A DNA stretch of 64,000 nucleotides from Natronococcus occultus SP4 (GCF_000328685.1 NC_019974.1:1603001-1667000), one strand, 5' to 3'. Counted from the stretch's first letter, positions 1 to 8,647 are shown. The notes: generated from the letters alone by a model not told the origin. Program-made: numbers and translations.

Positions 1-187
1 CGCCGTGTCCCGAGATCGGGTTGAACGTGCCGGTGATATCCCACTCGTGGATACAGTGGGGGTTACCGACCTGTTTGTCGCCGTCCTCTAGAACCAGTTG
101 CCACGCACCGAGATCCTCGTCCCATCGTTCTGCTCGTTCGCACTCCTCGCATACCCGCGTCGTCGGTTTTCGTACCTGTGCGTTCAT
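1..187 (-). CDS. HEWD family small protein (3' end beyond window)
   Basis: A reading frame runs leftward from an ATG at 187 to the window edge, giving at least 62 codons without a stop. It has a CxxC pair (residues 13-16), a further Cys at 45, and the run CIHEWDITGTFNP. That run is the hallmark of the short haloarchaeal HEWD family, which has no known function. Family members are about 60 residues, so the stop should lie just outside the window. The CxxC plus later Cys/His residues suggest metal binding, which is inference. The overlapping reading frames here do not look like protein. Confidence 0.7.
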   Translation of the reverse strand, partial: MNAQVRKPTTRVCEECERAERWDEDLGAWQLVLEDGDKQVGNPHCIHEWDITGTFNPISGHG

Positions 188-388
188 TGTCGGGTGTGAG
201 AACTCGACGCACATAACGCTGTCTTTGTCCGGCAATTGCTGCCACCGTCATCGAAACGAGACGGTAACGGATCCGTGACGGTACGGAGTGAATAACTATC
301 CCGATCGGTTGGCTCGCGTCTCGAGGGCGGATTCGATCGGCGAGCAGCCGTGGTGGCGGCCCGATCAAAAAACCGCCTCGGGGGCCAG

Positions 389-2044
389 TTAGCAGGCGGT
401 CGCCGCCTTCTCGCCGTCGTAGTTGTCGTGCTTCTGGTCGTCAGTCACGTCGTTGTGCTTCTGGTCGTTAGCCTCGTCGTTGTGCTTCTGGTCGTCAGTC
501 GCGTCGTCGTGGTTGTCGTACGCGTTCTCGTCGTTGTCGTCGATCGGCTCCTCGGGTTCAGCGGGCTCCTCTACGGGCTCTTCATCGACCGGCTCCTCGG
601 GCTCGGCAGGCTCATCCTCGACGGGTTCGTCCTCAGCTGGCTCCTCTTCGACAGGATCGTCGATCGGAGCTTCCTCCGCGACGTCGTTCGCGTCGGCGAT
701 CGCGACGAAGATCAGTGCCTCTTCGATCGTCACGTGGAGAACGTCGTCAGCCGGATCGGCGGGCTCGTCGTCGACGGGTTCGTCATCGACTCCGACGTCC
801 TCGTCGTTCTCGTAGTCGTCAGCCTCGTCGTTCTCGTAGTCGTCAGCCTCGTCGTTCTCGTAGTCGTCAGCCTCGTCGTTCTCGTAGTCGTCAGCCTCGC
901 CGTTCTCGTAGTCGTCGGCTTCATCGACCGGTTCCTCGTCGACCGGCGCGTCGTCGTGGTGGACACCGAGATCGACGATGATCGCCTGTTCGATCGTTAC
1001 TTCGAGCGATCCCTCGTAGACGTGGACGTCGTGGTCGTCGGCCTCGTCGTTCTCGTAGTCGTTGGCTTCGTCGTCTTCGTAGTCGTCGGCCTCGTCGTTC
1101 TCGTAGTCGTCAGCCTCGTCGTCTTCGTAGTCGTTAGCCTCGTCGTCGGCGTCGAGTTCACCCTCGAGACCGTTCTCGTCGAGTTCGTCCTCGAGCTCGG
1201 AGAGGTCGTCGACGGTTACGAAGATCGTGGCCTGTTCGACGGTCACCTGTAGCTCGTCGTCAGCTGGATCGGCAGGCTCGTCATCGAGTTCGTCCTCCTC
1301 GACGTCGTTCTCGTAGTCGTCGGCCTCATCGTCCGCGGCGACGTCCTCGTCGTCGTTCTCGTAGTCGTCGGCCTCATCGTCCGCGGCGACGTCCTCGTCG
1401 TCGTTCTCGTCGAGTTCGTCGTCATCGTTTTCGACCGGGGCGTGTTCGATCTCCTGCTCGTCGTTTTCGTCCCCGTCCATCTCGACTTCGTCGTCGGCCT
1501 CGTCAACTGGTTCCTCATCGACCGGTTCCTCATCGACCGGTTCCATAACCGGCTCCTCCTCGAGGATGACGTAGGCGGTCGCCTGTCCGATCGTGATCTC
1601 CTGTGCGTCCTCGACGTCGTTCTCGTCGAGTTCGTCATCAGTGTCGACCTCCTCGTCGGCCTCGTAGTCGTCGGTCTCGTCGTTCTCGTAGTCGTCAGCC
1701 TCGTCGTTCTCGTAGTCGTCAGCCTCGTCGTTCTCGTAGTCGTCAGCTTCCTCGTCCGGGGTAACCTCCTCGTCGTCAGTCTCGTCGAGTGCGTCCTCGT
1801 CGTCAGCCGGGTCAACCGGGTCCTCGTCGACGTCCTCGACGAGGACGTAGACGGTCGCCTGATCGATTGTTACGTGTATCGCTCCGTCATCGTCGGGAGC
1901 GTCGGTCGGTGCCTCGTCCGCGGTGTCGTCGTTGTCGTAGTCGTCGACGCTGGTTGCAGCGGGACTCGCTGCGATGGCCGTGGCTCCGCCGGAGCCAAGC
2001 ACCATCAGCGCGACTACTACGACGAGTATGGTACGTACGCTCAT
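389..2044 (-). CDS. Secreted ultra-acidic repeat protein
   Basis: A 551-residue protein with an N-terminal hydrophobic signal segment (about residues 5-27, ending near SPAATS). The rest is dominated by Asp/Glu. Two kinds of repeat alternate. One is an 8-residue unit ADDYENDE, present about 15 times with variants. The other is a β-strand-like module of the type HVTIDQATVYVLVEDV, seen five times (about residues 55, 145, 260, 345 and 445; the variants include QEITIGQATAYVILE and LHVTIEEALIFVAIA). No anchor or enzymatic domain is visible. A secreted, cation-binding or surface-associated role is inference. The antisense frame is long only because of the repeats. A TATA-like AGTTTAAG lies about 36 bases upstream of the ATG. 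Confidence 0.75.
   Translation of the reverse strand: MSVRTILVVVVALMVLGSGGATAIAASPAATSVDDYDNDDTADEAPTDAPDDDGAIHVTIDQATVYVLVEDVDEDPVDPADDEDALDETDDEEVTPDEEADDYENDEADDYENDEADDYENDETDDYEADEEVDTDDELDENDVEDAQEITIGQATAYVILEEEPVMEPVDEEPVDEEPVDEADDEVEMDGDENDEQEIEHAPVENDDDELDENDDEDVAADDEADDYENDDEDVAADDEADDYENDVEEDELDDEPADPADDELQVTVEQATIFVTVDDLSELEDELDENGLEGELDADDEANDYEDDEADDYENDEADDYEDDEANDYENDEADDHDVHVYEGSLEVTIEQAIIVDLGVHHDDAPVDEEPVDEADDYENGEADDYENDEADDYENDEADDYENDEADDYENDEDVGVDDEPVDDEPADPADDVLHVTIEEALIFVAIADANDVAEEAPIDDPVEEEPAEDEPVEDEPAEPEEPVDEEPVEEPAEPEEPIDDNDENAYDNHDDATDDQKHNDEANDQKHNDVTDDQKHDNYDGEKAATAC
803..921 (-). repeat. 24-bp tandem repeat inside the acidic protein gene
   Basis: Five consecutive copies of a 24-bp unit, reading on the + strand as tcgttctcgtagtcgtcagc plus four bases, encode ADDYENDE. 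Similar blocks lie near 1040-1145 and 1680-1750 in the same gene. The copies are nearly identical at the base level, so copy number probably changes by slippage or recombination. Confidence 0.8.
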
Positions 2045-2346
2045 GCCCCGCGTTCGTGATACGGGGGGCCGTCCCGCTTAAACTGGGACTGCTATTTCAC
2101 TGATAAATATCCCGTTCCGCGGTGTAATTCGGCTCTAGTCGCTGTTCGCGGCGGAACGTACCAATTATGTCCACCCTTCCACGGGACGTCGGTTCGAGGG
2201 ACAGTGTCGCGCCGACGTGGGGAACGAGCACCCTAGTGTCGGCTCGTCTACTGGTATGGGCGATCTCTCAGATCCCGTTTCAGTCACCGATCGACGGCGG
2301 TCGTTTCACCGCTCGAGAGCGACTGTCGAACGGGTCGACACCGCGC
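2045..2346. other. Intergenic region between the acidic protein and pckA
   Basis: This gap holds the promoter side of the acidic repeat gene (TATA-like AGTTTAAG near 2077-2084 and an AT-rich ATATTTATCA at 2101-2110, both read on the minus strand) and the 3' flank of pckA. No convincing protein frame or RNA gene is seen in the GC-rich remainder. Confidence 0.5.
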
Positions 2347-3858
2347 TCAGTAGACCGCTTCGAGGATCTCCTCGCGAAGCTCGTCGAACTGCGCGAGGTA
2401 GTCACGGCGCTCGCGGCGCAGCTCCGCGATGGCTGTCTCGTAGTCGTCGACGTAGTCCGGGACGTAGTAGTCCTCGATATCGATTCCGGGGACCGATTCA
2501 GGAATCGTCAGCCCGGTCGCGTCGTCGTCGGTCCACTCGACGGTACCGCGGGCGGTCTCGGTAAGGATCGTTACCGACTCGGTGACGCCGATGTCCTTCG
2601 CGTCGTCGCCGAGATACCCCGTGTTGAGCAGGTAGCAGTCGACGTCGAGTTCGTCGATGAGATCGCGGAAGACGTTCCCCTCCTCGCCCTCGGGACCGAC
2701 GATGAAGGGGTTCGTCCCGACGACACGGATCGACTCGCCGGCCCGCGAGGGGTCGCCGGCGCTGGTTTCGATCGACTCGCCGAGCATGAACGCCGCGGCG
2801 GCCTGTGCGGTCGAGAGCTTCGAGACGGGCGGCATCAGCGGGTTCCGCGTGATGAAAAACACCTGATCGACCCGGTCGAGGTCGATCTCGTCGGCCGCGC
2901 TCGAGAGCTCGTCGCGCTGAACGATCGCACGCGCGTTGGACGTGTATCGGGCCTCGTCGAAATCGACCGTTCCGTCGTCGTCGACGGCGACGTTCTCGAG
3001 GATCGCCGACTCGTCGGTCGCGGCCTCGTAGAGGGCGGGCTGTTCGTCCTCGCCGAGTCCGATCGTCTTGATGAACAGCCCCTTCCCCTCGCTACCGGGT
3101 ACCGTCCCGTCGGGTAACAGTCCGCAGACGTCGTCCTGGAGCATGGTCGCGCCCTCCTCGCCGTCGAGCCAGCAGCCGTGGGCGGTCAGCGTCGACTTGC
3201 CCGTTGCCGACAGTCCCATAAAGAGCTGGCCGACGTCGCGCAGGTCGCCGTCGGCGTCGCGGACGCGGACCCGTTTGCTCCCGGCGTGGAGACCGAGCCC
3301 ACCCTGCTGTTTGAGCCGGTACATGAACAGTCGGAGGAACGATTTCTTGGCTTCGCCGGTGTAGTCGCTGCCAAGTACCGCAGTAAACCCGTCCTCGGGG
3401 AGGATTCGGATCGCGGTCTCGTCGTGGTCGGGGAGCTGTACGGTCTGGAGGTCGGGCTCGCGGCCGTCGCTGGGCTCGAACAGGCTCGCCCAGGCGAGCG
3501 CGATCCGGGCGTGTTCGACGGGGACGTAGAGCCGACAGCAGAACGTTGCCTCGGGGTGGCGCCCCATCAGTCGGTCCACACAGAGCAGCTCGTCGCTTCC
3601 GGCAGCCTCGATCGCGGTGTCGACGAACTCGTAATCGCGCTCGCCGAACCCGTGGTCGACGGCGTTTTTCGTTCGATCTGAGCTCCGCGAGCGAACGTCA
3701 CTGACGTACGACGGGGAGCCAAACTCCGTCGTCGTCTCCTCGTGTTCGGCGAGCTCGCGCAGCTCCTCGAGCGACGGATCGTACCGGACGTTCGATGCGG
3801 TCGCTGGATCGGGAAGCGCTCGGCTCGGCGGACGCGGCTCCGCCCCGGTTTCGGACAT
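2347..3858 (-). CDS. pckA: ATP-dependent phosphoenolpyruvate carboxykinase
   Basis: A 503-residue protein with the family landmarks in order: DYTGEAKKSFLRLFMYRLKQ (from residue 165), QQGGLGLHAGSK, the kinase-1a/P-loop GLSATGKST (215-223), and a downstream LQDDVCGLLPDG metal/nucleotide site. The C-terminal TGYLG follows. The enzyme interconverts oxaloacetate + ATP with PEP + CO2 + ADP and is normally gluconeogenic. The length is close to the usual 520-540; the N-terminal 60 residues are haloarchaeal-style and acidic. A TATA box (TTTATACATA, minus strand of 3881-3890) sits about 28 bases before the ATG, which fits a leaderless transcript. Confidence 0.95.
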   Translation of the reverse strand: MSETGAEPRPPSRALPDPATASNVRYDPSLEELRELAEHEETTTEFGSPSYVSDVRSRSSDRTKNAVDHGFGERDYEFVDTAIEAAGSDELLCVDRLMGRHPEATFCCRLYVPVEHARIALAWASLFEPSDGREPDLQTVQLPDHDETAIRILPEDGFTAVLGSDYTGEAKKSFLRLFMYRLKQQGGLGLHAGSKRVRVRDADGDLRDVGQLFMGLSATGKSTLTAHGCWLDGEEGATMLQDDVCGLLPDGTVPGSEGKGLFIKTIGLGEDEQPALYEAATDESAILENVAVDDDGTVDFDEARYTSNARAIVQRDELSSAADEIDLDRVDQVFFITRNPLMPPVSKLSTAQAAAAFMLGESIETSAGDPSRAGESIRVVGTNPFIVGPEGEEGNVFRDLIDELDVDCYLLNTGYLGDDAKDIGVTESVTILTETARGTVEWTDDDATGLTIPESVPGIDIEDYYVPDYVDDYETAIAELRRERRDYLAQFDELREEILEAVY

Positions 3859-3880
3859 ACGATTCGGTCATCATCTTCCC

Positions 3881-3890
3881 TATGTATAAA
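3881..3890 (-). promoter_or_regulatory. TATA box of pckA
   Basis: Read on the minus strand, TTTATACATA lies about 28 bases upstream of the pckA ATG (3858). This is the spacing expected for an archaeal promoter driving a leaderless mRNA. Confidence 0.55.
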
Positions 3891-3894
3891 CATG

Positions 3895-4204
3895 GTGGCC
3901 TTTGATTCGAGCGTGTCACTTTCTACCGAGGCCCTGAGAGAAACAGGTATAGCGTACGATATGGGTTCTATCGCTACCGTTTCGGGAATTTCGGTAGCTA
4001 TCACGTTTCATATGGTTCTCGAAGAGTACTCGGATCAAAATTAATTCTGATTCGATTTTGAACGCCGTACACTCTCAGGTCAGACCGAGCGGCGAACCCG
4101 ACACAAAACGTACCGAGGACGTCCCGTCGACCTGACGCGACTCCGGGCTGCCGGAGACGGGCGTCGCTGGTCGGTCGACGACACACCGGCGAGAAGCGGA
4201 AGCG
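3895..4204. other. Intergenic region without recognisable gene
   Basis: About 310 bases between the pckA promoter and the stop of the cupin gene. The first half is less GC-rich than the genes. Short frames exist on both strands but none shows acidic haloarchaeal composition, motifs or a sensible promoter. I see no RNA structure I would call. Confidence 0.4.
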
Positions 4205-4570
4205 TTACTCCTCGAGGATCCCGTCGTCCGCGACGTTCGGCGCGCCGACGACGAGGACGCGGCTCTCCTCGACGGCTCTGAGCTGGCGCCACGACTCGGG
4301 CGGCACGAGCAGGACGTCCTCGGCGGTGAGCTCGACGACGTCGCGCTGGTCGTCGCGTTCGATCGTCACGTCGACGGTTCCCTCGAGGACGACGTACAGC
4401 TCTTCCTGTTGGTCCTGGCGGTGGTAGGCGTTTTCCTCGCCTTTCTTGTAGTGCCAGACGGTCGGACGCATCCGTTCGGACTCCAGCTCCGCTGCGGTCT
4501 GGAGCAGTGTCGGCGCCTCACCGTCGAGTTCGCGTGTGTCGACGTTCTGGAGGTTAGCAATCGAATACAT
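4205..4570 (-). CDS. Cupin domain protein
   Basis: A 121-residue single-domain cupin, starting at MYSIANLQNV; longer upstream frames lack coding character. The first cupin motif is recognisable around HYKKGEENAYHRQDQQEELY, followed by the typical VLEGTVDVTIE strand. The second motif is around LLVPPESWRQLRAVEE. The first motif has His residues and Glu in roughly the metal-binding places, but the second lacks a clear His, so catalysis is uncertain. The protein may be a sugar- or metabolite-binding cupin. It diverges from the small CxxC protein at 4758; the two promoters share 4571-4757. Confidence 0.8.
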   Translation of the reverse strand: MYSIANLQNVDTRELDGEAPTLLQTAAELESERMRPTVWHYKKGEENAYHRQDQQEELYVVLEGTVDVTIERDDQRDVVELTAEDVLLVPPESWRQLRAVEESRVLVVGAPNVADDGILEE

Positions 4571-4757
4571 AGCCGACGGTTCGGCGAACGAGGACAAAAA
4601 AGCGCTGCCGGCGATCCGACCCCTCGTTGGCGAGGACGTACTCGCCGTCGTTCGGGCACACTCGATTTCACACCTCCCATGGCGAAAGCCGTAGGCGTTC
4701 GCCTGTACCTTCTGTAACGACCCCGATACCAATATCGTTCGCTGTCGAAGGGAGCGT

Positions 4758-4994
4758 ATGGACCCGTATTTCCCCAGCCCGAACCCGCCCTGCGTCCCCA
4801 AACCCTGTCAGCGGTGTGGGACCGGTGTCGACGGGGACGAGACCGAGGGGTGGTGGCTCGAACGGGAGGTTTGGCAGGGACCGAACTACCACCAGCTGCT
4901 CTGTCTGTCCTGCTGTGTCCAGGTGATGAACGAGGAGTCGATCCATCCCGACGTCGTCCACGAAGCCGAAGCGAAGAACGTACTGTACGAGTAA
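4758..4994 (+). CDS. Small CxxC-rich haloarchaeal protein
   Basis: A 78-residue protein with CQRC near residue 17 and a second cluster CLSCC near residue 49, as in a zinc-ribbon knuckle pair. The spacer contains WWLEREVWQGPNYHQLL. Function is unknown and I do not recognise a named family. Two Cys pairs about 32 residues apart fit one structural zinc, which is inference. It precedes the methyltransferase at 5056 on the same strand by about 60 bases. Confidence 0.65.
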   Translation: MDPYFPSPNPPCVPKPCQRCGTGVDGDETEGWWLEREVWQGPNYHQLLCLSCCVQVMNEESIHPDVVHEAEAKNVLYE

Positions 4995-5055
4995 CCGGCG
5001 AGAGGGAGGGGGGACCGATAGGAACCGGGAAGTATCGCCGGCGTCAACCGACAGT

Positions 5056-5631
5056 ATGGGCTTTCATACGTTTCCGATGGAGCGGGCCGACGCGCTCGAC
5101 GATCCATCACGGTACCGGTTCTGTTCCAGGGAGGAGCTGCTCGAGATGCTCGCGCCGACCGCCGAGGACGTCGTCGCCGACCTGGGATCGGGAACCGGCT
5201 TTTACACCGACGACGTCGCGCCGTTTGCAGGGACGGTGTACGCGGTCGACGTCCAGTCGGCGATGCACGACCGGTACCGGGAGGCAGGTGCGCCAGAAAA
5301 CGTCGAGTTCGTCACGAGCGAGGTGTCCGCGCTGCCGTTCGCCGACGATGAGCTCGACGGGGCGTTCTCGACGATGACCCACCACGAGTACGCGAGCCCG
5401 CCCGACGCCGCGACTCCCGGCGACGCGATCGCCGAGCTCGCCCGGGTACTTCGGCCCAACGGTCGGCTCGTCACCGTCGACTGGTCGGCAGACGGAAACG
5501 GCGAGGACGGCCCCGACCTCGCGGAGCGGTACTCGCTCGAGGACGCCGTCGCCCAGCTCGAGGCCGGGGGGTTCACGGTCGAGAGCGCTCGCGACCGGCC
5601 CGAGACGTTCGCGCTGGTCGCGGTGCGGTAA
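5056..5631 (+). CDS. Class I SAM-dependent methyltransferase
   Basis: A 191-residue protein of the small Methyltransf_11/25 type. Motif I is VADLGSGTGFYTDDV (about 40-54), the acidic end of strand 2 is YAVDVQ, motif III-like residues are FVTSEVSALPFADDELD, and RVLRPNGRLVTVDW is the post-motif strand. The substrate is unknown. The N-terminal FPMERADALDDPSRYRFCS resembles UbiE-like stand-alone methyltransferases in haloarchaea. Menaquinone needs a MenG/UbiE methylation step, but nothing in the context ties this gene to the distant men genes. Confidence 0.85.
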   Translation: MGFHTFPMERADALDDPSRYRFCSREELLEMLAPTAEDVVADLGSGTGFYTDDVAPFAGTVYAVDVQSAMHDRYREAGAPENVEFVTSEVSALPFADDELDGAFSTMTHHEYASPPDAATPGDAIAELARVLRPNGRLVTVDWSADGNGEDGPDLAERYSLEDAVAQLEAGGFTVESARDRPETFALVAVR

Positions 5632-5766
5632 CCCCAGACCGCGACGACGTCCAGTGGACGAGCGTCCAGATATTAAGGAGGTTGCGCATATTCCAACGTA
5701 CGGATAACGCCTTTACCTGTTCGTACGAAACGCTTTTTCCGCTATCGCCGCACTCTCACGGTCGTC

Positions 5767-5904
5767 ATGATCGTGGATCCGTACACCCCGGACGAACCGC
5801 GCTACGAGTGTGCCAACTGCGGCTACAGGGGCGGTCCCGGCTCGGGTGAGCTGTGTCCCGACTGCGCCGGCCAGCTCAGGAATATCGCCGTCCCCCGAGA
5901 GTAG
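5767..5904 (+). CDS. Rubrerythrin-like zinc-ribbon small protein
   Basis: A 45-residue protein starting MIVDPYTPDEPRYECANCG and ending NIAVPRE. It has two CxxC pairs (ECANCG and LCPDCAG), forming a rubredoxin/zinc-ribbon knuckle. Haloarchaeal proteins with this pattern and the same N- and C-termini are annotated as rubrerythrin-like domain proteins. They have only the ribbon, not the diiron domain, so an enzymatic role is unlikely. The gap upstream (5632-5766) contains AT-rich promoter-like sequence and CGTACG hexamers. Confidence 0.75.
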   Translation: MIVDPYTPDEPRYECANCGYRGGPGSGELCPDCAGQLRNIAVPRE

Positions 5905-5909
5905 AACGG

Positions 5910-6380
5910 TCAGTCGAAGTCGGGCAGATCTTCGGGTGGTTCGTACTCGGCCTCCCAGTCGACGTACTCCTCTTTGAGGACGACCGAGACGATCTGGCCG
6001 AACTCCGTGAGTTCGGCGTTGATCGCCGAGACGGTCCCCCAGGTGTCGAGCTCGGGGTGGTACTCCCGCTCCTGCCAGTCCTCGGGAATCCCGGGGGCGT
6101 GGTAGCCGACGCGGTCGGCAAAGTCGTCCCAGAAGAAATCAAAGCCCGCGAACAGGTCGAGATCGCGGGCGATCCCGTACTCGCGCTCGTCGAGGTCGGT
6201 GTCCTCGAGCCACTCCTCGAAGGCCTCTTCCCAGGCGCCCTCGTGGAGGAATTCCTGTAGCTCCTCGCGTCGGTAATCGATCTCGGTCGGATCCTCGGCG
6301 CTGATCGTCGCGTCGTCGTACTCGTTCGGATCGACGAACGACAGCTCCGGTGGTTCCGGCGGCTCGACCTCGAGTCCCAT
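5910..6380 (-). CDS. Uncharacterised acidic protein
   Basis: A 156-residue protein chosen to start at MGLEVEPPEPPEL; the frame stays open upstream, but there it is antisense to the next gene and loses the acidic composition. It is rich in Glu, Asp and aromatic residues (for example FAGFDFFWDDFADRVGYHAP). It has no Cys, no signal peptide and no membrane segment. I do not recognise the family. Its stop lies 6 bases from the stop of the rubrerythrin-like gene, so the two converge. Confidence 0.7.
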   Translation of the reverse strand: MGLEVEPPEPPELSFVDPNEYDDATISAEDPTEIDYRREELQEFLHEGAWEEAFEEWLEDTDLDEREYGIARDLDLFAGFDFFWDDFADRVGYHAPGIPEDWQEREYHPELDTWGTVSAINAELTEFGQIVSVVLKEEYVDWEAEYEPPEDLPDFD

Positions 6381-6424
6381 ACCGCGGGGTACGATCGGTC
6401 GGCGGATAAGGATTCCCACACCGG

Positions 6425-6919
6425 TCAGGCGATCCCGAGCAGCGAAACGCCCGCGACCGAGGCGACCGTCAGCAGAACCGTCCAGACCGCGATCCCGAGG
6501 GTCATCCAGCCCGCGACGAGCCGTCCGCGACTGCCCGCGAGCAGGGCCACGAGGGCGGCGACGTGGACGCCGGCCATCACTGGACCCGCGATGGAGACGC
6601 CCGGCAGCCCGTACCGATCCCAGAGCCGGCGTGCCCGGGCGTAGCGATCGCTTGGTTCGTCGTCCCCGGCGTATCCTCGCCACCACTCCAGCAGCCGCCG
6701 GTAGCTCACGATTAGTGCGTACACCGAGCCGACGTTGCCCGCGAACGCGACGACGGCGGTCGTCACCGGGTTCAGTCCGAGCCCCACCGCGACCGGGATG
6801 ACGACGAGGATCTCGATTACCGGGATCGCCGCGAACAGGAACACGAGCGCGTACCGGACGAGACCCGTAGTTTCCTCGAGGACGGTACCGACGTCGACGA
6901 GCAGCGGTGTGACGGACAT
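6425..6919 (-). CDS. Small multidrug export (sm_multidrug_ex) family membrane protein
   Basis: A 164-residue integral membrane protein. Hydrophobic helices lie at about residues 22-45, 52-72, 105-130 and 138-162. The signature region FLFAAIPVIEILVVIPVAVG, followed by GNVGSVYALI, matches the PF06695 family, called putative small multidrug export protein. Transport activity for this family is poorly established, so the role is uncertain. It is divergent from the HAD gene at 7035. Confidence 0.8.
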   Translation of the reverse strand: MSVTPLLVDVGTVLEETTGLVRYALVFLFAAIPVIEILVVIPVAVGLGLNPVTTAVVAFAGNVGSVYALIVSYRRLLEWWRGYAGDDEPSDRYARARRLWDRYGLPGVSIAGPVMAGVHVAALVALLAGSRGRLVAGWMTLGIAVWTVLLTVASVAGVSLLGIA

Positions 6920-7034
6920 CCTGTACGGTCACCGGTTCGACGCGTTCGTCGACGGTAGACCCGTCCCGATGAAGTACCTGCCGTTAGCTCGCGGATCCGA
7001 ACACTCAACCCGCGTCCGTCCGTACCCACGCGGG

Positions 7035-7811
7035 ATGACATACGAGGCGGCGATCCTCGACGTCGACGGGACGATCGTCCGCGGGGAGCGACTCCTGCCG
7101 GGTGCGACCGACGGGCTGGCGGCCATCGACGCGGCGGGCTGTGGCCGGCTGCTGTTCTCGAACAACCCGACCCGGGGCAGCGACCACTACCGGTCGAAGC
7201 TCGAGCCCCACGGCATCGAGGTCGACCCTGAGCGAGTGCTTACCTCGGCGACGGTCTCGGCTGCCCATCTCGCCTCGGCCCACCCCGACGCGGCGGTGTA
7301 CCTGGTCGGCGACGAACGCCTCGAGTCGATCCTCGAGGACGCCGACGTCGAGCTGACCGCCGACCCCGAGGCCGCCGACGTCGTGCTGGGCTCGTTCGAC
7401 AGCGACTTCTCCTACGGCACGCTGTGGGAGTCGCTGCAGGCGCTACAGAACGGGGCCGTCTTCTACGGGACCGACCCGGATACGACGATCCCGGTCGACG
7501 ACGGGCTGATGCCGGGTTCAGGGGCAATCCTCGCGGCGATGGGCGCCGTCGGCGGTCGCGAGCCCGACGCGATCCTGGGGAAACCCTCGGGCGTCGCGGC
7601 CGAGGCGGCGATCGAGCGGCTCGGCGCCGATCCCAAGGACGTCCTCGTCGTCGGCGACCGACTCGACACCGACATCGCGCTTGGCGAACGCGCCGGGATG
7701 GAGACCGCACTGGTGCTGACGGGGATCACCGACGAGGACACCCTCGCGTCGACAAGCGTCGAACCCGACCACGTCCTCGATTCGCTGGCCGACGTCGAGC
7801 GGCTGCTGTAG
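7035..7811 (+). CDS. HAD superfamily IIA hydrolase (NagD-like)
   Basis: A 258-residue protein starting MTYEAAILDVDGTIVRGE. HAD motif I is DVDGTI, motif II is LLFSNNPTRG (Ser/Asn-type as in NagD), and motif III is LGKPSGVAAEAA. Motif IV is VVGDRLDTDIALGERAGM. The C2-type cap between motifs II and III fits subclass IIA, which includes nucleotide and 4-nitrophenyl phosphatases and phosphoglycolate phosphatases. The exact substrate cannot be read from the sequence. The frame is open further upstream, but that part is antisense to the previous gene and the ATG at 7035 starts the conserved domain. Confidence 0.9.
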   Translation: MTYEAAILDVDGTIVRGERLLPGATDGLAAIDAAGCGRLLFSNNPTRGSDHYRSKLEPHGIEVDPERVLTSATVSAAHLASAHPDAAVYLVGDERLESILEDADVELTADPEAADVVLGSFDSDFSYGTLWESLQALQNGAVFYGTDPDTTIPVDDGLMPGSGAILAAMGAVGGREPDAILGKPSGVAAEAAIERLGADPKDVLVVGDRLDTDIALGERAGMETALVLTGITDEDTLASTSVEPDHVLDSLADVERLL

Positions 7812-7832
7812 CTCGTCCAGGCCCAGTTCGTC

Positions 7833-8165
7833 TCAATCGTCCGGGCTCTCGAGGAGCTTCGCGATCGTGACGAACGCGTCGAACTCGGGGGGCGAACCGT
7901 TGATCTGGACGACGTTCTGGCTCGGATCGTACTGGACGAACTCGACTTCGGCCGAGCGTGGCAGATGGCGGTGTTGGAGCTCCAGGGCGATCTCCTCGAA
8001 GGAGCCGTCGTCCAGAACGCGTCCGTCACCGTCCGTCTCCCACCGTTCGACCGTCTCGACGACGTCCTCGATGGGGACCGGACCGTCCCGCTCGTAGAGG
8101 TAGTAGAGGGCGTACCTGCGGCGCTCGTTCTCGAGGAGCTCGAAGACTGTCTTCAGCGCAACCAT
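7833..8165 (-). CDS. DUF7344-type winged-helix protein
   Basis: A 110-residue protein beginning MVALKTVFELLENERRRYALYYL. This is the typical opening of the haloarchaeal DUF7344 family, a small winged-helix fold thought to act as a transcription regulator. Helix-turn-helix-like residues follow at VPIEDVVETVERWE. The C-terminal segment FVQYDPSQNVVQINGSPPEF corresponds to the family's wing region. There is no effector domain, and targets are unknown. It converges on the HAD gene and is followed upstream by the thioesterase, also on the minus strand. Confidence 0.8.
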   Translation of the reverse strand: MVALKTVFELLENERRRYALYYLYERDGPVPIEDVVETVERWETDGDGRVLDDGSFEEIALELQHRHLPRSAEVEFVQYDPSQNVVQINGSPPEFDAFVTIAKLLESPDD

Positions 8166-8206
8166 GCGAGGTTTTGGATCACACCGAATTTAGCCTTCTC
8201 GGTGGT

Positions 8207-8647
8207 TCAGCCGTTTTCACCCTCGAGAGCCGCCTGTCGGAGCCGTTCGCCCTCGTCGGTGTCGACGGTCAGCTCCGGCACGGTCGTCGGTTGGTTCTCC
8301 TCGTCGATCGCGACGTAGACGAAGTACGATTCGGTGGTCTTCTCGCGCTCCCGGGTGCGGAGGTCCTCGCGCTCGGTGAGCAGGCGAACCTTCACGCTCG
8401 AGGTCCCGGCGTCGTAGACGTAGGCCGTGATGTAGGCGGTGTCGCCGACCGGGATCGGTCGCTTGAAGTTCATCCGGTTGACGCGGGCCGTGACGCAGGT
8501 CTCGCCCGAGAAACGCATCGCCGACATCGCGCCGATCTCGTCCATCCACTTCATCACGTTCCCGCCGTGGGCGACCTCGAGCATGTTCGCGTGGTTCGGC
8601 TGGACCATCTCGCGGTTCTCGATCAGCGTCTCGAGTAGATCGGTCAT
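8207..8647 (-). CDS. Acyl-CoA thioesterase (hotdog fold)
   Basis: A 146-residue hotdog protein; MTDLLETLIENREMVQPNHA is the conserved start in haloarchaea. An upstream ATG at 8710 would add 21 poorly conserved residues. The catalytic loop HGGNVMKWMDEIGAMSAMRF is the YciA/BACH-type acyl-CoA hydrolase signature. CVTARVNRMNFKRPIPVGD is the central strand. The family hydrolyses fatty acyl-CoA to free acid and CoA in the cytoplasm. The C-terminal tail is acidic and haloarchaeal. Confidence 0.9.
   Translation of the reverse strand: MTDLLETLIENREMVQPNHANMLEVAHGGNVMKWMDEIGAMSAMRFSGETCVTARVNRMNFKRPIPVGDTAYITAYVYDAGTSSVKVRLLTEREDLRTREREKTTESYFVYVAIDEENQPTTVPELTVDTDEGERLRQAALEGENG

Noticed and set aside
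779-921. Regular short repeats resembling a CRISPR array
   Set aside because: The units are contiguous 24-bp copies without unique spacers and encode ADDYENDE in a secreted protein frame.
350-1252. A 300-codon plus-strand frame opposite the acidic repeat gene
   Set aside because: It is the complement of Asp/Glu codon repeats, giving a Val/Leu-rich artefact without domain structure.
2167-3117. A 316-codon plus-strand frame
   Set aside because: Most of it is antisense to pckA; the non-antisense start has no coding character.
5632-5766. CGTACG hexamers in the gap before the rubrerythrin-like gene
   Set aside because: Two short palindromic hexamers far apart in a GC-rich genome are not strong enough evidence for an operator.
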